From assembly GCF_040436345.1 (NCBI RefSeq), contig NC_133221.1, positions 2,946,618 to 3,010,617 of the forward strand: 64,000 nucleotides of DNA. Reading direction: 5' to 3'. The notes under the pieces are model-generated. The model had not been told where the DNA came from, ran no database searches, and worked only from the letters and a program-made list of their open reading frames with translations. Position 1 is the stretch's first letter. The number at the start of each line of letters is the position of its first letter. This DNA comes from Pagrus major (Eukaryota > Chordata > Actinopteri > Spariformes > Sparidae). This document shows positions 37,241 through 49,193 of the stretch, piece after piece. A program made the position numbers and the translations under genes.

Positions 37241-37679
37241 TGACTGGAAGTTATTCTCTGGAATCATACAGGTCAATACTGCTACTTCCTGTTGCGTGGA
37301 GGCAAACAAACGCAAGGCGGTAATTCTAGTATTAGTTTGTGAAGATCACATTACCAGAAAGAGGCGACAGGTTGTCCTTTGGGAGGAAACTTTATTTATT
37401 TTCTCCGCAAATATATTGATACTAGAATCAAATTTCATATGAACCGCCACTATGTGTAACTAGAAGGTGTACTGTGACAGTTAACACTATTGTTTTGACG
37501 CTGTATCGTTTGGAGCTGATGTCTCAAGTAACCAGAATGTTTGTTTAAAATTGTTTAAGGAACAGTTCAAAATTTACTCAAGGCTGTGGCAATATGTAAA
37601 ACAATATTCACTAATACAATAGACAGTCTCGTGTTCAGTGGATGACGAGCAAGATGAGGAAACAAGCACCCAGAAAAAC

Positions 37680-37761
37680 TATATAAAGGCCGTGTTCCCT
37701 TTGCCAAGACATCCTTCAACCTGCTACTGCACGAGCAACTTCATCTGATCATCATAACACG
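37680..37761 (+). promoter_or_regulatory. TATA promoter and non-coding exon 1 of lectin copy 1
   Basis: CTATATAAAGGCCG with TATAAA at 37,682-37,687. Expected start near 37,712. Exon 1 ends at 37,761 (AACACG|GTAAGG). The TATA element and 60 bp upstream are conserved in all three units. Confidence 0.8.
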
Positions 37762-38271
37762 GTAAGGTTTTAACTTTGTCTTTCATCACAGCACCAGCTT
37801 CACAGAAAAGACTCTGCTTCTACTATTGATTACTGCAATTACCCAGTGCTGATTTACAGTTAATCGTAGAAAAACAAAATATATCAGCTGACTGCATTGT
37901 GTCCACTTAATGAGGCCATCTCTTTTTAGGGTGTAGTTGTTTACAGTGCTACCTTCCCTTCCAAAAAAGAAGTTTATTTGAGTGTGCTATTTATATTTTC
38001 AGTTTATTTTTCATGCACTTATCAGAGATAAACGTAACAAAACTATACATAAGTATACACGGTTTATACTGACAAGTGTATAGAAGAGTTTAAGAATATT
38101 TGGATCATACATATTACTTAATATTTGCTCAAGAATTAACTTAATCAATTTTTTTGTGTGTTTCACTGTATCCATTTATTTTTATATATAAGAATAAAAT
38201 AAAATTATACCTAAATAAACACCCTGTGGTACTTTAAAGTACAAAATACTATATACAAATATTAAAGGGGC

Positions 38272-38580
38272 ACTATGTTGTTTTGGAGAAGAAATTCAAA
38301 CTCAATTGTAAAATGTACAATATTAATGAAGTAATAATACAATCTCAGAAATATTGATTTCTTTTCCATCAGTGAATAAACAAGCTGTTCTCAGAGGAAA
38401 ATAAGGTCCCAGAACACTGTTTGAAGCTAGAAAGGTGGCAGGGTCCGCCACCTATAAACAAAGTAAAACAGTATAAATTGTGTTGTCCTTGTTTGTTTAG
38501 GCAGAAAAAAAAATCAGTCAATGAAGATCTTTCTCTGCTGATTTAAAGTTCTTCACCAAAACTACAGAATGCTCCTTTAA
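38272..38580 (+). mobile_element. MITE in lectin intron 1, copy 1
   Basis: Imperfect terminal inverted repeats of 25 bp: TTAAAGGGGCACTATGTTGT at the left end and, in reverse complement, TTAAAGGAGCATTCTGTAGT at the right. 309 bp, no coding capacity. The same element sits in units 2 (49,194-49,514) and 3 (60,788-61,108), so it predates the duplications. Confidence 0.75.
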
Positions 38581-38774
38581 CCTATGTTGATAGAGTTCAT
38601 TTCAAGAAAACAAGTATACCTGCAGTATAAAGTAGAACCTGTAGTTTAATGAGTGTGTACTTTATAGTGTACTTTCACAAACTGAAGTATATAACCAGTA
38701 CCTATAAGTTACTGTAGTTTTGATTGTCAGTTGATTTCTGAACAACATAACTTCTTTAATATGTCTTTCTAGAG

Positions 38775-40878
38775 ATGGCATCAGCTCTTCCTCTCATTGT
38801 GCTCCTCTGTTTGACCGTTGGACTGTTGAACGTAAGTGATGATGCATCTTGCAAGAGTTTTTAAATCATTTGTTTTATTCATAAGACCTACATTAAACCC
38901 TTTCTACTTCTCTGACATTATTATTTCATCCTCAGCAGTATGAAATTCTCACTTTGTCCCTTCTTCACAATAATAATCAGTCTTCTTCGTCTACTTCTAC
39001 TTATTAATTTAACTACAGCAACTACCTTCCAAGCTGATTTAATGAATGTCTTGTTCATGTTCACAGGTGTCTACTGCTAAAGGTAGGTAGCTGCAACCTT
39101 CAACTGTGTCCAGTGGCAGAAGTTCATCCAGAACACATTACATCATCTGGTTTGCTCGAGTCATTACACAGAGCAGTTCACCAACACACCACCACCTACT
39201 CTGATCAATGCACAAAATGCTGTTGTCACTCTGTGATGGAGCGATAAAATTACTCAATGTCATCAGACTGTTTATATGAACCTCTGACACAAATTATTTC
39301 ATGTCAGCCCAAGTGATTACAGCATCTTTATTAGTTATTCTGATGTTGTGGGAGGGTGTTAAAGTTTATTTCTCTTAAAGGAGAGACACTACAGGAGAAG
39401 CCATCATATATTCATACATTAATCCATAACATGTCTTCTTTCAGACTCAAGAAAACAACTAAAATACACATTTATGTGTCTATTTTAGTGCAGATTTCTG
39501 TTCTACACATTTAAATGCAAATTATCACATGTTTAATAGATAGTTCCTCATTGGCTATATAATTTCAGAAAACTTGTAATACAAAAAAATAAGTTTTATG
39601 GTGATATTTATTAGTTTAAATAATTCCACCCATTTACCCAAAGTGTCATTATTTATGTCTGAAGTTGTACAATAGTTTTATTATTTGCATATTTAAGTCT
39701 ACAATTTCTGAAAATTCTGAAATAATTGACTTAAAGGTGCAATATGTAAGAATTGTTCACCTGTTTAATTTATACTCAAAACAAATACAGGCAGCATATA
39801 ACCAGAGTTACTGCTAACTGCTGCTAACTGTATTCTGTTACATGCATGATTGTAGCTACTGTTACCGTGTTAGCTAAGTTAGCCGTGAAGCTAGCCAGAC
39901 AACCGGGGGAATGTTGGTGTTTACACTGCTTGCACAGGAGCTCCAGATTGCTGGGAGAAAGAGGTTTTCAGGCCCAGTGCTAGCTGCTTTGCATGCTAAC
40001 TGTAGATCTCTCTAACCAAATACATAGACATAGTTGCAGCCTGTCCTCCTGGTTGGACTCCGATTGGCTCGCGCTGTTTCATCGTTCAGGACACAAAACT
40101 GTCGATGGCTGATGCAGAGGTGCGTAGTTAATCGCTCTTTATTGGCCTTCAGGTAGTCGATGATCACGTTTTAGCTTTTCAGAACCTGTTTGTATTTCTC
40201 TCCTCTGTTATTCTTCTCTGCGTACATGCTCTCACATGTTCCATATTGATTTTGTGTCTCTGTTTTCTCCCACCGTCTCCTCCATCAGCTCAACTGCATT
40301 CGTCTTGGTGGGAACCTGGCCTCAATCCACAACGATGGTGAAAACTTAGTAGTTAGGGGAATGATTAAAAGAGCCTGTGGCTCTTATGTGTTCGCCTGGA
40401 TTGGGCTGTCTGATGCAATTCAGGTGAGTCCTTTTTACACTTGTAGACTTCAGACAAATCTGTAACCTGCAATCAATGCAGCTGTTCAGCAATCAGCTTT
40501 CTCTTTCAGGAGGGAAAGTGGCTGTGGACTGATGGGTCGAGGTTGGTCTTCACTCGCTGGTTGCGCGGTCAGCCCGACAACCACCTTGGAAAAGAACACT
40601 GTGCCCATATCAACTTCAAAGGTACGAATATTATTTCTAAACTTCCTAATGGTTTTTTATTGAGAAGAAAAATGGATAAAAAATGTGTGTATGTTTTTCT
40701 CAATTTGTCTGCAGAACAAGCATTATATTTAAATGCACTCTGATCAGTTCGACAAATCATTAACTGCAAAGATGTTTGTGCTCTTGTACTCAGCGACTCT
40801 TTTCCTTTTACAGGGGACTACTGGAATGATTTACCATGTAACCGTGCATTGCCTTCTGTTTGTGTGGGGAGACAGTGA
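38775..40878 (+). CDS. secreted C-type lectin, copy 1 (QPD, galactose-type)
   Basis: Coding exons: 38775-38831, 39067-39082 (a 16-nt microexon), 40040-40119, 40289-40423, 40510-40621 and 40814-40878 (TGA). Splice sites and phases are all consistent; the product is 154 residues. Residues 1-25 are a signal peptide (MASALPLIVLLCLTVGLLN, then VSTAKA), leaving a mature single C-type lectin domain starting CPPGW. Visible family marks: the N-terminal Cys pair of long-form CTLDs (CPPGW, GSRC), LNC, GNLASIH, WIGL, the Ca2+/sugar site QPD with KEHC, WND, and final Cys residues LPC and SVC. An extra Cys (RACG) could pair between chains. The closest type is the fish galactose-specific, nattectin/ladderlectin-like group. 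QPD predicts galactose binding by established CTLD rules; EPN would mean mannose. It probably acts outside the cell in recognition of microbial sugars. Intact, no frameshift. Confidence 0.94.
39731..40036 (+). mobile_element. 3'-truncated MITE at lectin exon 4 acceptor, copy 1
   Basis: Starts TTAAAGGTGCAATATGTAAG, a known fish MITE end. Its other end is missing: the element runs straight into GTTG|CAG, the exon 4 acceptor. Copy 2 is the same (50,656-50,967); copy 3 keeps the full element. Confidence 0.65.
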
Positions 40879-41196
40879 TGCCTCCATCCTCCATCTGCCC
40901 TCATGTGTACCGAGATGATGCCACTTCCACCACGACGTTACTTTGTCTTTGATGTTACACTTAAATAGTAGCAAACTTTCTCTGATGATTCACTTTTCAT
41001 TTAATGTTTCAAATCAAAATACCACCAGATCAGTAAATGGCAGCATAGGAAATTGCCTCACTAAACTATGATTTAAAAACTTGCTCTCAAGTGAGCGGGA
41101 CAAAATGATTTTTCTTGTGATTTTTCTCATTTACTGTCATATATTCACTATCTTTAATCTCAATCGTAATCAATACAAAAAACAAAAATACACTGA

Positions 41197-41202
41197 AATA
41201 AA
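41197..41202 (+). terminator. candidate poly(A) signal, lectin copy 1
   Basis: AATAAA 319 bp after the stop codon; the homologous sites are 52,131 in copy 2 and 63,984 in copy 3. Confidence 0.5.
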
Positions 41203-43095
41203 AATAATCTTTAAGCATAGTGTGTTTCTGTAATGTTGTTTGTGTGTGTGTGTGTTTGTGGAAGACTTGTATTATGTGACCAGACTGTCACACTTACTGT
41301 CAGAGAGGTGAAACTATCAGACACACTATGACAGACAAAACTCACAGCAGAGATGTAAAAAGTATTTTTAACTTACAGCCCCCCTCCATTGTATTTTGAT
41401 ATTTTTATGATATTTCTGAGTCCTTTCTTGGCAGTGTTGATGAGGCAAATATTTTCAGACAAATCACATAATTTTGTGCTCAGAGTCACTAAATTTAAGC
41501 TGTTGCTAATATAGAATAATATATTCAGCAGATAAGTTGTCTAGTGGCAGTAAATGTACAGTACAGGTTACAGTTTGACCATGAATAAACTCTGCAGCTC
41601 CTCAATACACAAGAAGAACTTCAGTTTGAGTGACAGCGAGCACTATCCCTGCTAATACTCATGCTGCTTGTCCATGCCAATATCGATGCTGTTGCTAATC
41701 CATGCTAGTGATGTTGATGTAGCTATAACGGCAGTCTGGTTATGATGGTGATAACTATTTATGACTGCTAACCACGTATTCTCTGTTTGAGGAAGAACGT
41801 CGACCTTTAGACAGGAATAAAAACTGACTGGAGGGGGCTTTAAGTGAAAGTATGAATACCACACTGTGAGTATATTCAACTACAAGTAAAAGTACTGCAT
41901 CCAAAACGTACTGTTTACAGTATTATCATTAAAATCCACTTCAGCTGTTACCATTCCTGGAAATTGATGTAATATTATCTTAAAACGTCTGTCCCCGTCT
42001 AGCCCAAAGTTGATTCAAAGCTGTTGTTGAACCATTTGGAGTACAGACATGGTTTTGGGCTCTTTTGAAAGGTTATAACCTGATTTTTGTTTTACCCCCA
42101 AGCTGTCAGAAGCTCTGTAAGTGCTTCTGTCATTGATCTATACGAGTCCGAACACACTGAATTATTTATCTGTTTATCTCACCTGAATTTTTCTAACTCA
42201 ACATAAGTCTGCAGATGACCTGTAACTGCCCCTGTTAGCTGTAAACAGCATATAGTCTTAAATAGCCCAAGTTGTAATTTAAAATGCAAATTTTGACATC
42301 ACAAGCTTTTATTCAGAACTCTGACTGAAGTATTTTCTCTAAATAAGTTAATTTCATAAACACAATGATTCTGTATGAATGAGGGCCTAAGGCAGCGCAG
42401 TGCAAATTAATAATCCACCCACACAAACGTAACAGTTTATAAACCTGTCCTTTGAGAACCACATGTTGCTGAAAAAAGTCAGAAAAGCAGCCTGTTTTCA
42501 GTTTGTGATGATGATTCCAGCTCATCTAGAGGGTTTTTAAAGAGGTTTTTAGCTCCATAAGAGGAGAATTTTTTGGACACAAAGGATCACTTCATCCCTC
42601 AGTTTATCACAAACATACAAAATCAGCACATCTGTAGATGCATGGTTTTTACTGGACAGGAAGGGGATGTAATATTGTAACCTGAGAAGTAACTCAGCTG
42701 CCAGACAAATGTAGTGAATAAAAAGTACTGTTGATGAAGGTTCTCAGTCATCAGGGTCATGGTAAATCTAAGTGCTGATACGACTCAATGCTAAAGCTTT
42801 CTAACCACAACCAACAGTACATTTGGTGTTGGACGACCTAAATAAACCAATCAATCCATGTCGAGGCATACAGAGACTTTCTACAGGAACCTAGTTGAAT
42901 ATTTCCCAGTGACATTTATTTTCCTGATCATATGTAGGATCAGAGCTCTGTGGGTTGGATAAAGGAAGTTGCAGCGTACCAAAGATATTCTTTTAATTTA
43001 TTATTTAAGTCCATTGTCATAGATCATAGTTTCTTATATCCACTAAATACTGTCACTCTTTCAGTCTTATTTTTTGATTTCACTCTCTGTAACAG
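41203..43095. other. spacer from lectin copy 1 to SUEL exon
   Basis: No coding exon recognised on either strand; in particular I looked for other rhamnose-binding lectin exons and found none. 41,551-42,100 is absent from unit 2 and includes a MITE fragment near 41,840-41,930. The rest matches 52,137-53,580 closely. Confidence 0.55.
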
Positions 43096-43231
43096 ATGGC
43101 GGTGTGATCGGTGTGCAGGCAGCTCTGTATGGACGTGCAGACAGAGAGACCTGCAGTGAGGGAAGACCTCCACAACAGCTCACCAACACAAAGTGCTCTC
43201 AGCAGGGCACTGTGGACGTCCTCAGGAGGAG
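43096..43231 (+). pseudogene. orphan SUEL (rhamnose-binding lectin) exon, unit 1
   Basis: A 136-nt open exon with a good acceptor (TCTCTGTAACAG|AT) and donor (AGGAG|GTAGGC), phase 1 in and phase 2 out. It encodes [19 protein letters not shown] then [14 protein letters not shown] and [11 protein letters not shown]. This is the core of a SUEL/Gal_Lectin domain: the YGR motif followed by D-x2-TC, with the Cys spacing of fish L-rhamnose-binding lectins. The flanking exons expected in that family (signal peptide, the domain's first strand with its Cys, and the C-terminal DPC-x-GTYKYL block) are not visible in the unit. It is either a decayed gene relic with one exon still open, or an exon used by another transcript. 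No stop or frameshift. Confidence 0.85.
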
Positions 43232-43274
43232 GTAGGCACAATAAAGTCCAAACTGTCCTCATGTGCATCTTTGA

Positions 43275-43910
43275 TTAAAGCAACACTATGTTGTTTTTTG
43301 TTCCATTTGGCGCAACACACCTGTCATAAAAACAAATACCAGGTGATTGTAACAGTTTCTCAGATGAAATGTTACCTTACGTGCTAACTACAAACAACAG
43401 TCAGCATGTAGTAACAATGCTGCGTCTTGAAGTGAACATGCATGCTTTTTCCCACGCCGCAGTCAAAGTTTTCACAAGCACCACACACAACTCAAAATAG
43501 TAACAGCATGTTGAGCTAACGTAACCTGAACCAGAGACCATAACATCTGACTTTAACATGCTACTGGCTGATTATCTTTCCAAATGGGCTTTTATTCAGG
43601 GAAGCTGCACAAATGACTGAAAGCCGGTCTGAGACTCGTGTCTCTTTCTTGGCTGCTCTCTTTCTCTCCTCCGAGTCTCCTCAGACATTGTCCTCTTTGG
43701 TCTCTTCACCTCTGTCATGATGTCTGTAGAGGCTGCTGAGCCTGGGTATGTTGCCCACTCTACGGAGGGTTGATCCAATGTAAACATTTGACATGAAGCC
43801 AAATTCCAGACCGGACTAGTAATACAGAATTTTAGCACTAGGTGGCGTACGTGACTCAGCCTCTTCTGAGTGGAACTTAGTGAGTGTAGTGGCACCACAA
43901 TCTGTGTCAG
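43275..43910. mobile_element. MITE-like repeat, unit 1
   Basis: Begins TTAAAGCAACACTATGTTGT, nearly the same terminus as the intron 1 MITE, so probably the same superfamily. A 100-codon minus-strand frame inside (KRPKRTMSEETRRREREQP) also occurs in unit 2 and has no recognisable function. The unit 2 copy is at about 53,760-54,395. Confidence 0.45.
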
Positions 43911-44697
43911 GCATGTTCAATCTGAAAACTGTGAAATCTTTGAGGTACATTTTCTCTGGTTAGGTGGGGGTGTCAGAGGTGTGACCCACTCAGTAGTCGT
44001 GCACTGATGAGAGCAGCCCTTGCCCCTTTTTTGGGTGAAACCAGCCCCTTGAATTTGACTGGCAGTAAATGGCTATTAGGAGCCTGAATCTGATGGCCAG
44101 TCAGGCAAACAATGATGTTATGTTGTTGTTGATCTACAATCTGCGTCACTATACAGTATAGAAAAAATGTAAATAAAAACAAAGAACAACTGATGTTGTG
44201 TTAAAAAAATGAACTCATTCTAAAAATAGAGCTTTGTATCGTCCTCTTCATGTTTTTGTTTTTGTCAGATTAATATGGTTGTATCTGTATCTGCCACAAC
44301 AAACAGATAATTATCTATTAAAAAAATAGATTCATGTTATTGGCCTTCTTCACATGGTCCTTTCCTTTTCACTGATGTAGTTTGACCCGCAGCTGTGGCA
44401 AGTGATGTCATCCACCACCCCAGTTTTCCCACCTGGGGGGTGTTTAGGATGTAACAGCAGAGATATTGGCTACATCTTCTGACTGTCCAGTCTGTGAACA
44501 GTCCCTGTTGGGTTAGTAGTGTCAGTTCTGGTCTTGAATCTCAGTGGAGGATTCCCGTCGTGTGTCATCCACAGAAGAAGTCCATGGGATACGACCAAAA
44601 GCTTCGGCAACGGCTAAATAAGTTATCTTACCCCACGATCATTAATGAATGCTCTATATCACATTATGTCTTTTTAATGCACAGTAGGCTTGCATCC
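43911..44697. other. unassigned spacer, unit 1
   Basis: Nothing recognisable. A phrase 'ggtacattttctctggt' recurs at about 47,442, suggesting an unrecognised repeat. Confidence 0.45.
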
Positions 44698-44705
44698 CTC
44701 TACAT

Positions 44706-46115
44706 CAGGCCTATTCAACTTCTTTTGTAGAAGGGTCAGATTTGAAATAAGTGACGTGCTAAGGGGCCGGACTTTTACGTTACCTATATCTGCCCTTTAC
44801 AACTTGTAATTTAAATGTGTTAAAACAATGTACTCATAGTTTTCACAATTGAAAGAGAAATTATGTGTACAAAAGTGCAGAAGAAGAAAAAAACAATTCA
44901 CCTTTTTAATCTTAGATGTAGGTTGTCAGCTTGATTTTTGTGGTTGTACAGTTGTCAAAAGTTTTACATACACTTGTAAAGAACATGTATATCATGGCAG
45001 TCAGGTGAGGCAGTTCAGAGGAGAAAGTAAATACAAAGCGCTGAAAGAGAAATTTGCTACTGCAGAGTAAAAGTGCAGAGGTGATGACTTGCACACGAGG
45101 AAATGTTCTTCAACTCTGTTGTTTTTGTCACCTCCTGACCAGAAGTCACATGCAAAATGACTGATGTTGAAGAAATGCAGCTCGGGGCAGGTGAAAGGAA
45201 TTAGCACACAACAACCGTTGTCATGTTTGTTGTGTGGAAACACTTTAGTGTCAGTCAACATGCTACAGGACAAAATGAAGCTCCTGACAGGTGTCCTGCC
45301 ATTGAAAGCATTCAGGTTGGCAGTTAATGTATCAGTGCATATTAATAATGAGCTACAGTTTGTCATTAGCCAAAATAAATAAATAAACTAGAATGGCAAA
45401 TAAACTAGAGTGCATACCTCTGCCAAGGCCCAACAGTCCCCTGTAATTCAATCAAGCAGTTAGAGTGCACACCACGACCGAACAGACAGACAAACATTCA
45501 TGAATCTTGGTTCAATAATGAATTTAATTTGGGTCTTCTGAAAATGTGTGTATATTCCCTCTGCTTAAACAGCCTGGGTTAAAACTCTTTTATAAAATAA
45601 GAGTATTTTTCACCTAGTAACAGATGGTTGCTACATACATCTTGTGATGCAGTTTCTTGGACACATCCTCAGTGATAGTACCTGGGGTCACGGGGGGTTT
45701 CGGGTCTTTCAACTTCAGACCCCCCCACCCAGGCGACCCGACCGGGAGTGATCAGTTCCTGGCCTGTGTCCAAGACGCTGTCGCCCACTGCTTGTCCCTC
45801 CTGATCCACAGCCATCGTGAGGCTCTCTCTGCAGCCTCGGATGCTGCACTGATGGCTTTTCTCTTGCGTGCTCCGGTGATGCCCAGGAGGCTGTAGGCCT
45901 TCCAGAGTGACTTTCCTGCAAAGCCCCTTCCTCCAACTTCAACGGGAAAGCACCTCGCACGCCACCCCCGTCTGCGGCACTCCTCCACCAGCTCCGCGTA
46001 TAAAGACATAACTAATGAAAGGGGCTAATTAGCCTACTAGCAAAATGAGTTATGGGCCAGAATGAGGTTGTTAAAGTGACACATTTGCCCCTGGGCCTCC
46101 AGTTGAATAGGTCTG
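44706..46115. mobile_element. hAT-type DNA transposon, non-autonomous, unit 1
   Basis: Flanked by an exact 8-bp target duplication CTCTACAT (44,698-44,705 and 46,116-46,123). Ends are CAGGCCTATTCAACT and, in reverse complement, CAGACCTATTCAACT: a 15-bp inverted repeat with one mismatch. An 8-bp duplication with CAG ends defines the hAT superfamily. No transposase is recognisable inside; a 121-codon minus-strand frame (45,001-45,366) is unassigned. An R2-like fragment is nested at its right end. Confidence 0.9.
45640..46007 (-). pseudogene. R2-like retroelement, C-terminal fragment, unit 1
   Basis: The minus-strand frame reads YAELVEECRRRGWRARC then FPVEVGGRGFAGKSLWKAYS and RASRWLWIRRDKQW. 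This is the extreme C-terminus after the restriction-like endonuclease of the fish R2-type reverse transcriptase, the same protein as in unit 2 but cut at the Tyr codon before AELVEEC. The cut (CGCGTAT|AAAGACATAAC) is shared with the distal end of the unit 2 copy. No RT domain remains. Confidence 0.8.
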
Positions 46116-46400
46116 CTCTACATGATGCATTTGATTTCATTGCTTTTTAAGTTGTTTTACTCATTTAGGCACTATCATCAGAATGGAACTGTATTGTTCA
46201 CTTTTTGACAGTTTATACAGTTTTTGTACTTGAGCAGTGTATTTGCACAAGCGACGGGTTGGACTCATGTGCCACAGTGTGCTCAGAAAAAGCCTCTACA
46301 TGCTTTATTCTTTAATACTTTATTGTAAGGGTGCAAAAATCTTAATTAATAACAAAATAATATTAACAATGAAGATGATAAAAATCTAAAATAATGACAG
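46116..46400. other. spacer between hAT element and LTR, unit 1
   Basis: AT-rich, no feature; the right part is deleted in unit 2. Confidence 0.5.
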
Positions 46401-47007
46401 TGTTACTTGTGGGCTGGTTGTTCTCTCTCTCTCTCTCCCTCCCTCTGTTGCTCTCTGGCGCCCTCCCTTCCTTTGTCTGTGTTTATCTTCCAGGAAGACA
46501 CACCTGCCCAGGTGTGTTGCAATCACCTGATGACAGCATTTGAGGAGGACTGAGTGGAAAGCTCACTCTCTCTGGAGCCGCTGCCCAGCTCACATCAGAA
46601 GGGGGATATTCTTCCCTTCTTCTCTTTGTTGTCTTTTTCCCCGCAGGTTTTTTCAGTGCTGGGGTTTTGTTTTGTTAGTTTGTTTTTAGTTTGGGTTGGA
46701 GATCACCGGTAGTCCAGTTTTCAGTTTTCTTTGGTTCATTTAGGGTTAGATTACTTTATCCTTTCCCTTTTTGATAATTTAGAGGGGATAACTGGGTGCG
46801 ACGGCCCACTGCGTGGCTGGCTCAGTGATTTCCCCTTCTTTTGTTGATTTCAGCTGGGATCTCCATCCTCTTTTGGTAGGTACTTTGCTTGAGCTTCAGT
46901 GAATGATTTAAAATAAACTTTTGTTCAACTGTTCGTTTGGTGTCTGAGCGTCCTTTTAAATATGTTGCACCCTCTCTGCGAGCCTTTAGGTTAGAGGGTC
47001 CGTAACA
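46401..47007 (+). mobile_element. solo LTR (gypsy-type), unit 1
   Basis: Starts TGTTAC and ends GTAACA, with an exact 5-bp target duplication GACAG on both sides (46,396-46,400 and 47,008-47,012). It carries a poly(A) signal (AAAATAAACTTTTG near 46,910) followed by GGTGTCTGAGCGTCC, typical of the R/U5 part of fish gypsy LTRs. There is no internal region, so it arose by LTR-LTR recombination. Confidence 0.85.
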
Positions 47008-47012
47008 GACAG

Positions 47013-48024
47013 GAAATGAGAAAAATAACAGGTTAGTATGGTGGTGCACATACCTACTGTATATACATACATATGAAGTATTCATTACCTTCACATATAT
47101 TTATTTATATACATGCCATCTGCACATGCCTACACACAAACACAAGAAGAAAAAGTGACCCAAACTCCTCTCGACTGAATGTGTCAATATTATTAAACTG
47201 TGTTCCACAATCTGTTTATTCCATCTTATCAAATATTCCATATTTGAAACAGGCGTATATTGTTGGCAGTTACTGGAAATACGGCACACATGTAGACATT
47301 TGACTTGTTTCAGATACCACGACTGAACTGCAGATTAAATATGGCTTTAAGAGATAAGGGAGGACAGTATGCCAACAGCTTTGACTGCTTGGAACGAATC
47401 CACGACAGAAGACTCATGATGTTTGTTTTAGATTTGTTTTCAGGTACATTTTCTCTGGTATAGTGGGTGTGTCAACAGCCAGTAGTCCTGCATGAGCAGA
47501 TCTAGCTCCTGTTTTGTTTGACTATATTTGACTTTTTCATGCTCTCGTTCATATGATGTGTTTGCAGAAGCATGTGCTCTACTGCAATGATGACAGTTAA
47601 GGTTCAGTCAGCTAGATCACAGGCTCAAACGTGGCAGTGTAACACACAGTGCTGAAACTGTCTTATTGAGTTACAATGTTCACTGTATAAAAAACATCAA
47701 CGTTTTCTGATTCCAGCTTCTTAAAAGTAAATATTTTATATTTATTTTTTTATTCCGTAGATGCATGTTTGGATGATTCTGCATAACGACAGCAGATTCA
47801 ATGATGACAAGCCAGAAGAATGACATTTGAAAGTAGTTTTATGCCTGCGCTGGTGATCGCTCTGGCTGGAGGCGTTTTGTTTTCAGGTTTTCCATATATA
47901 CGTATGTCCCGATGTTGTGAACCCAACATCTTAGGAACACCTCGAGGGAATTTCCCCACAGTTGGCAGAAACGTCCACTTGGACCCAAGGATGGACTGAT
48001 TTGACTTTGGTGGTGTCATGTTGC
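47013..48024. other. tail of unit 1
   Basis: No gene. About 47,820-48,020 contains 'acacctcgagggaatttccc' and 'aacgtccacttggaccca', a repeat I recognise as widespread in fish. It forms the boundary against unit 2. Confidence 0.5.
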
Positions 48025-48619
48025 TGATCACATACAAAGATTATAACTGTTTGGTTTTTTTTGTCTTAATGAATGAATCTTTGTTTTGCTGATATTGATT
48101 TTCAGATGATTGTTGTTGCAGCATGTGGTGAAGCTCTCTATCAGTCCTCTGTAAAAATGGCCTCCAAGTGTAGCCGGCATGTGTCTGACTGGAAGTTATT
48201 CTCTGGAATCACACAGGTCAATACTGCTACTTCCTGTTGCGTGGAGGCAAACAAACGCAAGGCAGTAATTATAGTTTTAGTATGTGAAGATCACATTACC
48301 AGAAAGAGGCGACAGGTTGTCCTTTGGAAGGAAACTTTATTTATTTTCTCCGCAAATATATTGATACTAGAATCAAATTTCATATGAACCACCACTATGT
48401 GTAACTAGAAGGTGTACTACGACAGTTAACACTATTGTTTTTGACGCTGTATTGTCTGGAGCTGATGTCTCAAGGAACCGGATTGATATCATAAAATTGT
48501 TTAAGGAACAAATTTACTCAAGGCTGTGGCAGTAGATAAAACAATTTTCACCAGAACAATAGACAGTCTCGTGGTCAGTGGATGACGAGCAAGATGAGGA
48601 AACAAGCACCCAGAAAAAC

Positions 48620-48701
48620 TATATAAAGGCCGTGTTCCCTTTGCCAAGACATCCTTCAACCTGCTACTGCACGAGCAACTTCATCTGATCATCATAACAC
48701 G
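48620..48701 (+). promoter_or_regulatory. TATA promoter and non-coding exon 1 of lectin copy 2
   Basis: TATAAA at 48,622-48,627 in the same context as copy 1; exon 1 ends at 48,701 (AACACG|GTAAGG). Confidence 0.8.
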
Positions 48702-49193
48702 GTAAGGTTTTAACTTTGTCTTTCGTCACAGCACCAGCTTCACAGAAAAGACTCTGCTTCTACTATTGATTACTGCAATTACCCAGTGCTGATTTACAGT
48801 TAATTGTAGAAAATCAAAATATATCAGCTGATTGCATCGTGTCCACTTAATGAGGCCATCTCTTTTTAGGGTGTAGTTGTTTACAGTGCTACCTTCCCTT
48901 CCAAAAAAGAAGTTTATTTGAGTGTGCTATTTATATTTTCAGTTTATTTTTCATGCACTTATCAGAGATAAACGTAACAAAACTATACATAAGTATACAC
49001 GGTTTATACTGACAAGTGTATAGAAGAGTTTAAGAATATTTGGATCATACATATTACTTAATATTTTGCTCAAGAATTAATTAATTTTTTCTGTGTTTGA
49101 CTGTATCCATTTATTTTTATATATAAGAATGTAAAATTATACCTAAATAAACACCCTGTGGTACTTTAAAGTGCAAAATACTATATACAAATA

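Larger units (their letters stand above)
37106..48024 (+). repeat. segmental duplication, unit 1
   Basis: First full repeat of a head-to-tail array. Homology to unit 2 begins abruptly at TGATCACAT (37,106 against 48,025), a period of 10,919 bp. Contents in order: minus-strand LINE RT scrap, C-type lectin gene, SUEL exon, repeat block, hAT element with nested R2-like fragment, solo LTR, and an interspersed repeat at 47,800-48,024. Compared with unit 2 it has an extra 0.5 kb at 41,551-42,100, which includes a MITE fragment, and lacks 1.4 kb of the nested retroelement. Confidence 0.95.

Noticed and set aside
43596-43898. 100-codon minus-strand frame with a charged segment, also at 54,081
   Set aside because: Lies within a MITE-like repeat, lacks homology and splice sites; kept open over a recent duplication only.
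45001-45366. 121-codon minus-strand frame inside the hAT element, also in unit 2 at 55,483
   Set aside because: No hAT transposase motif (BED finger or C-terminal dimerisation block) could be seen; conservation simply reflects the duplication.
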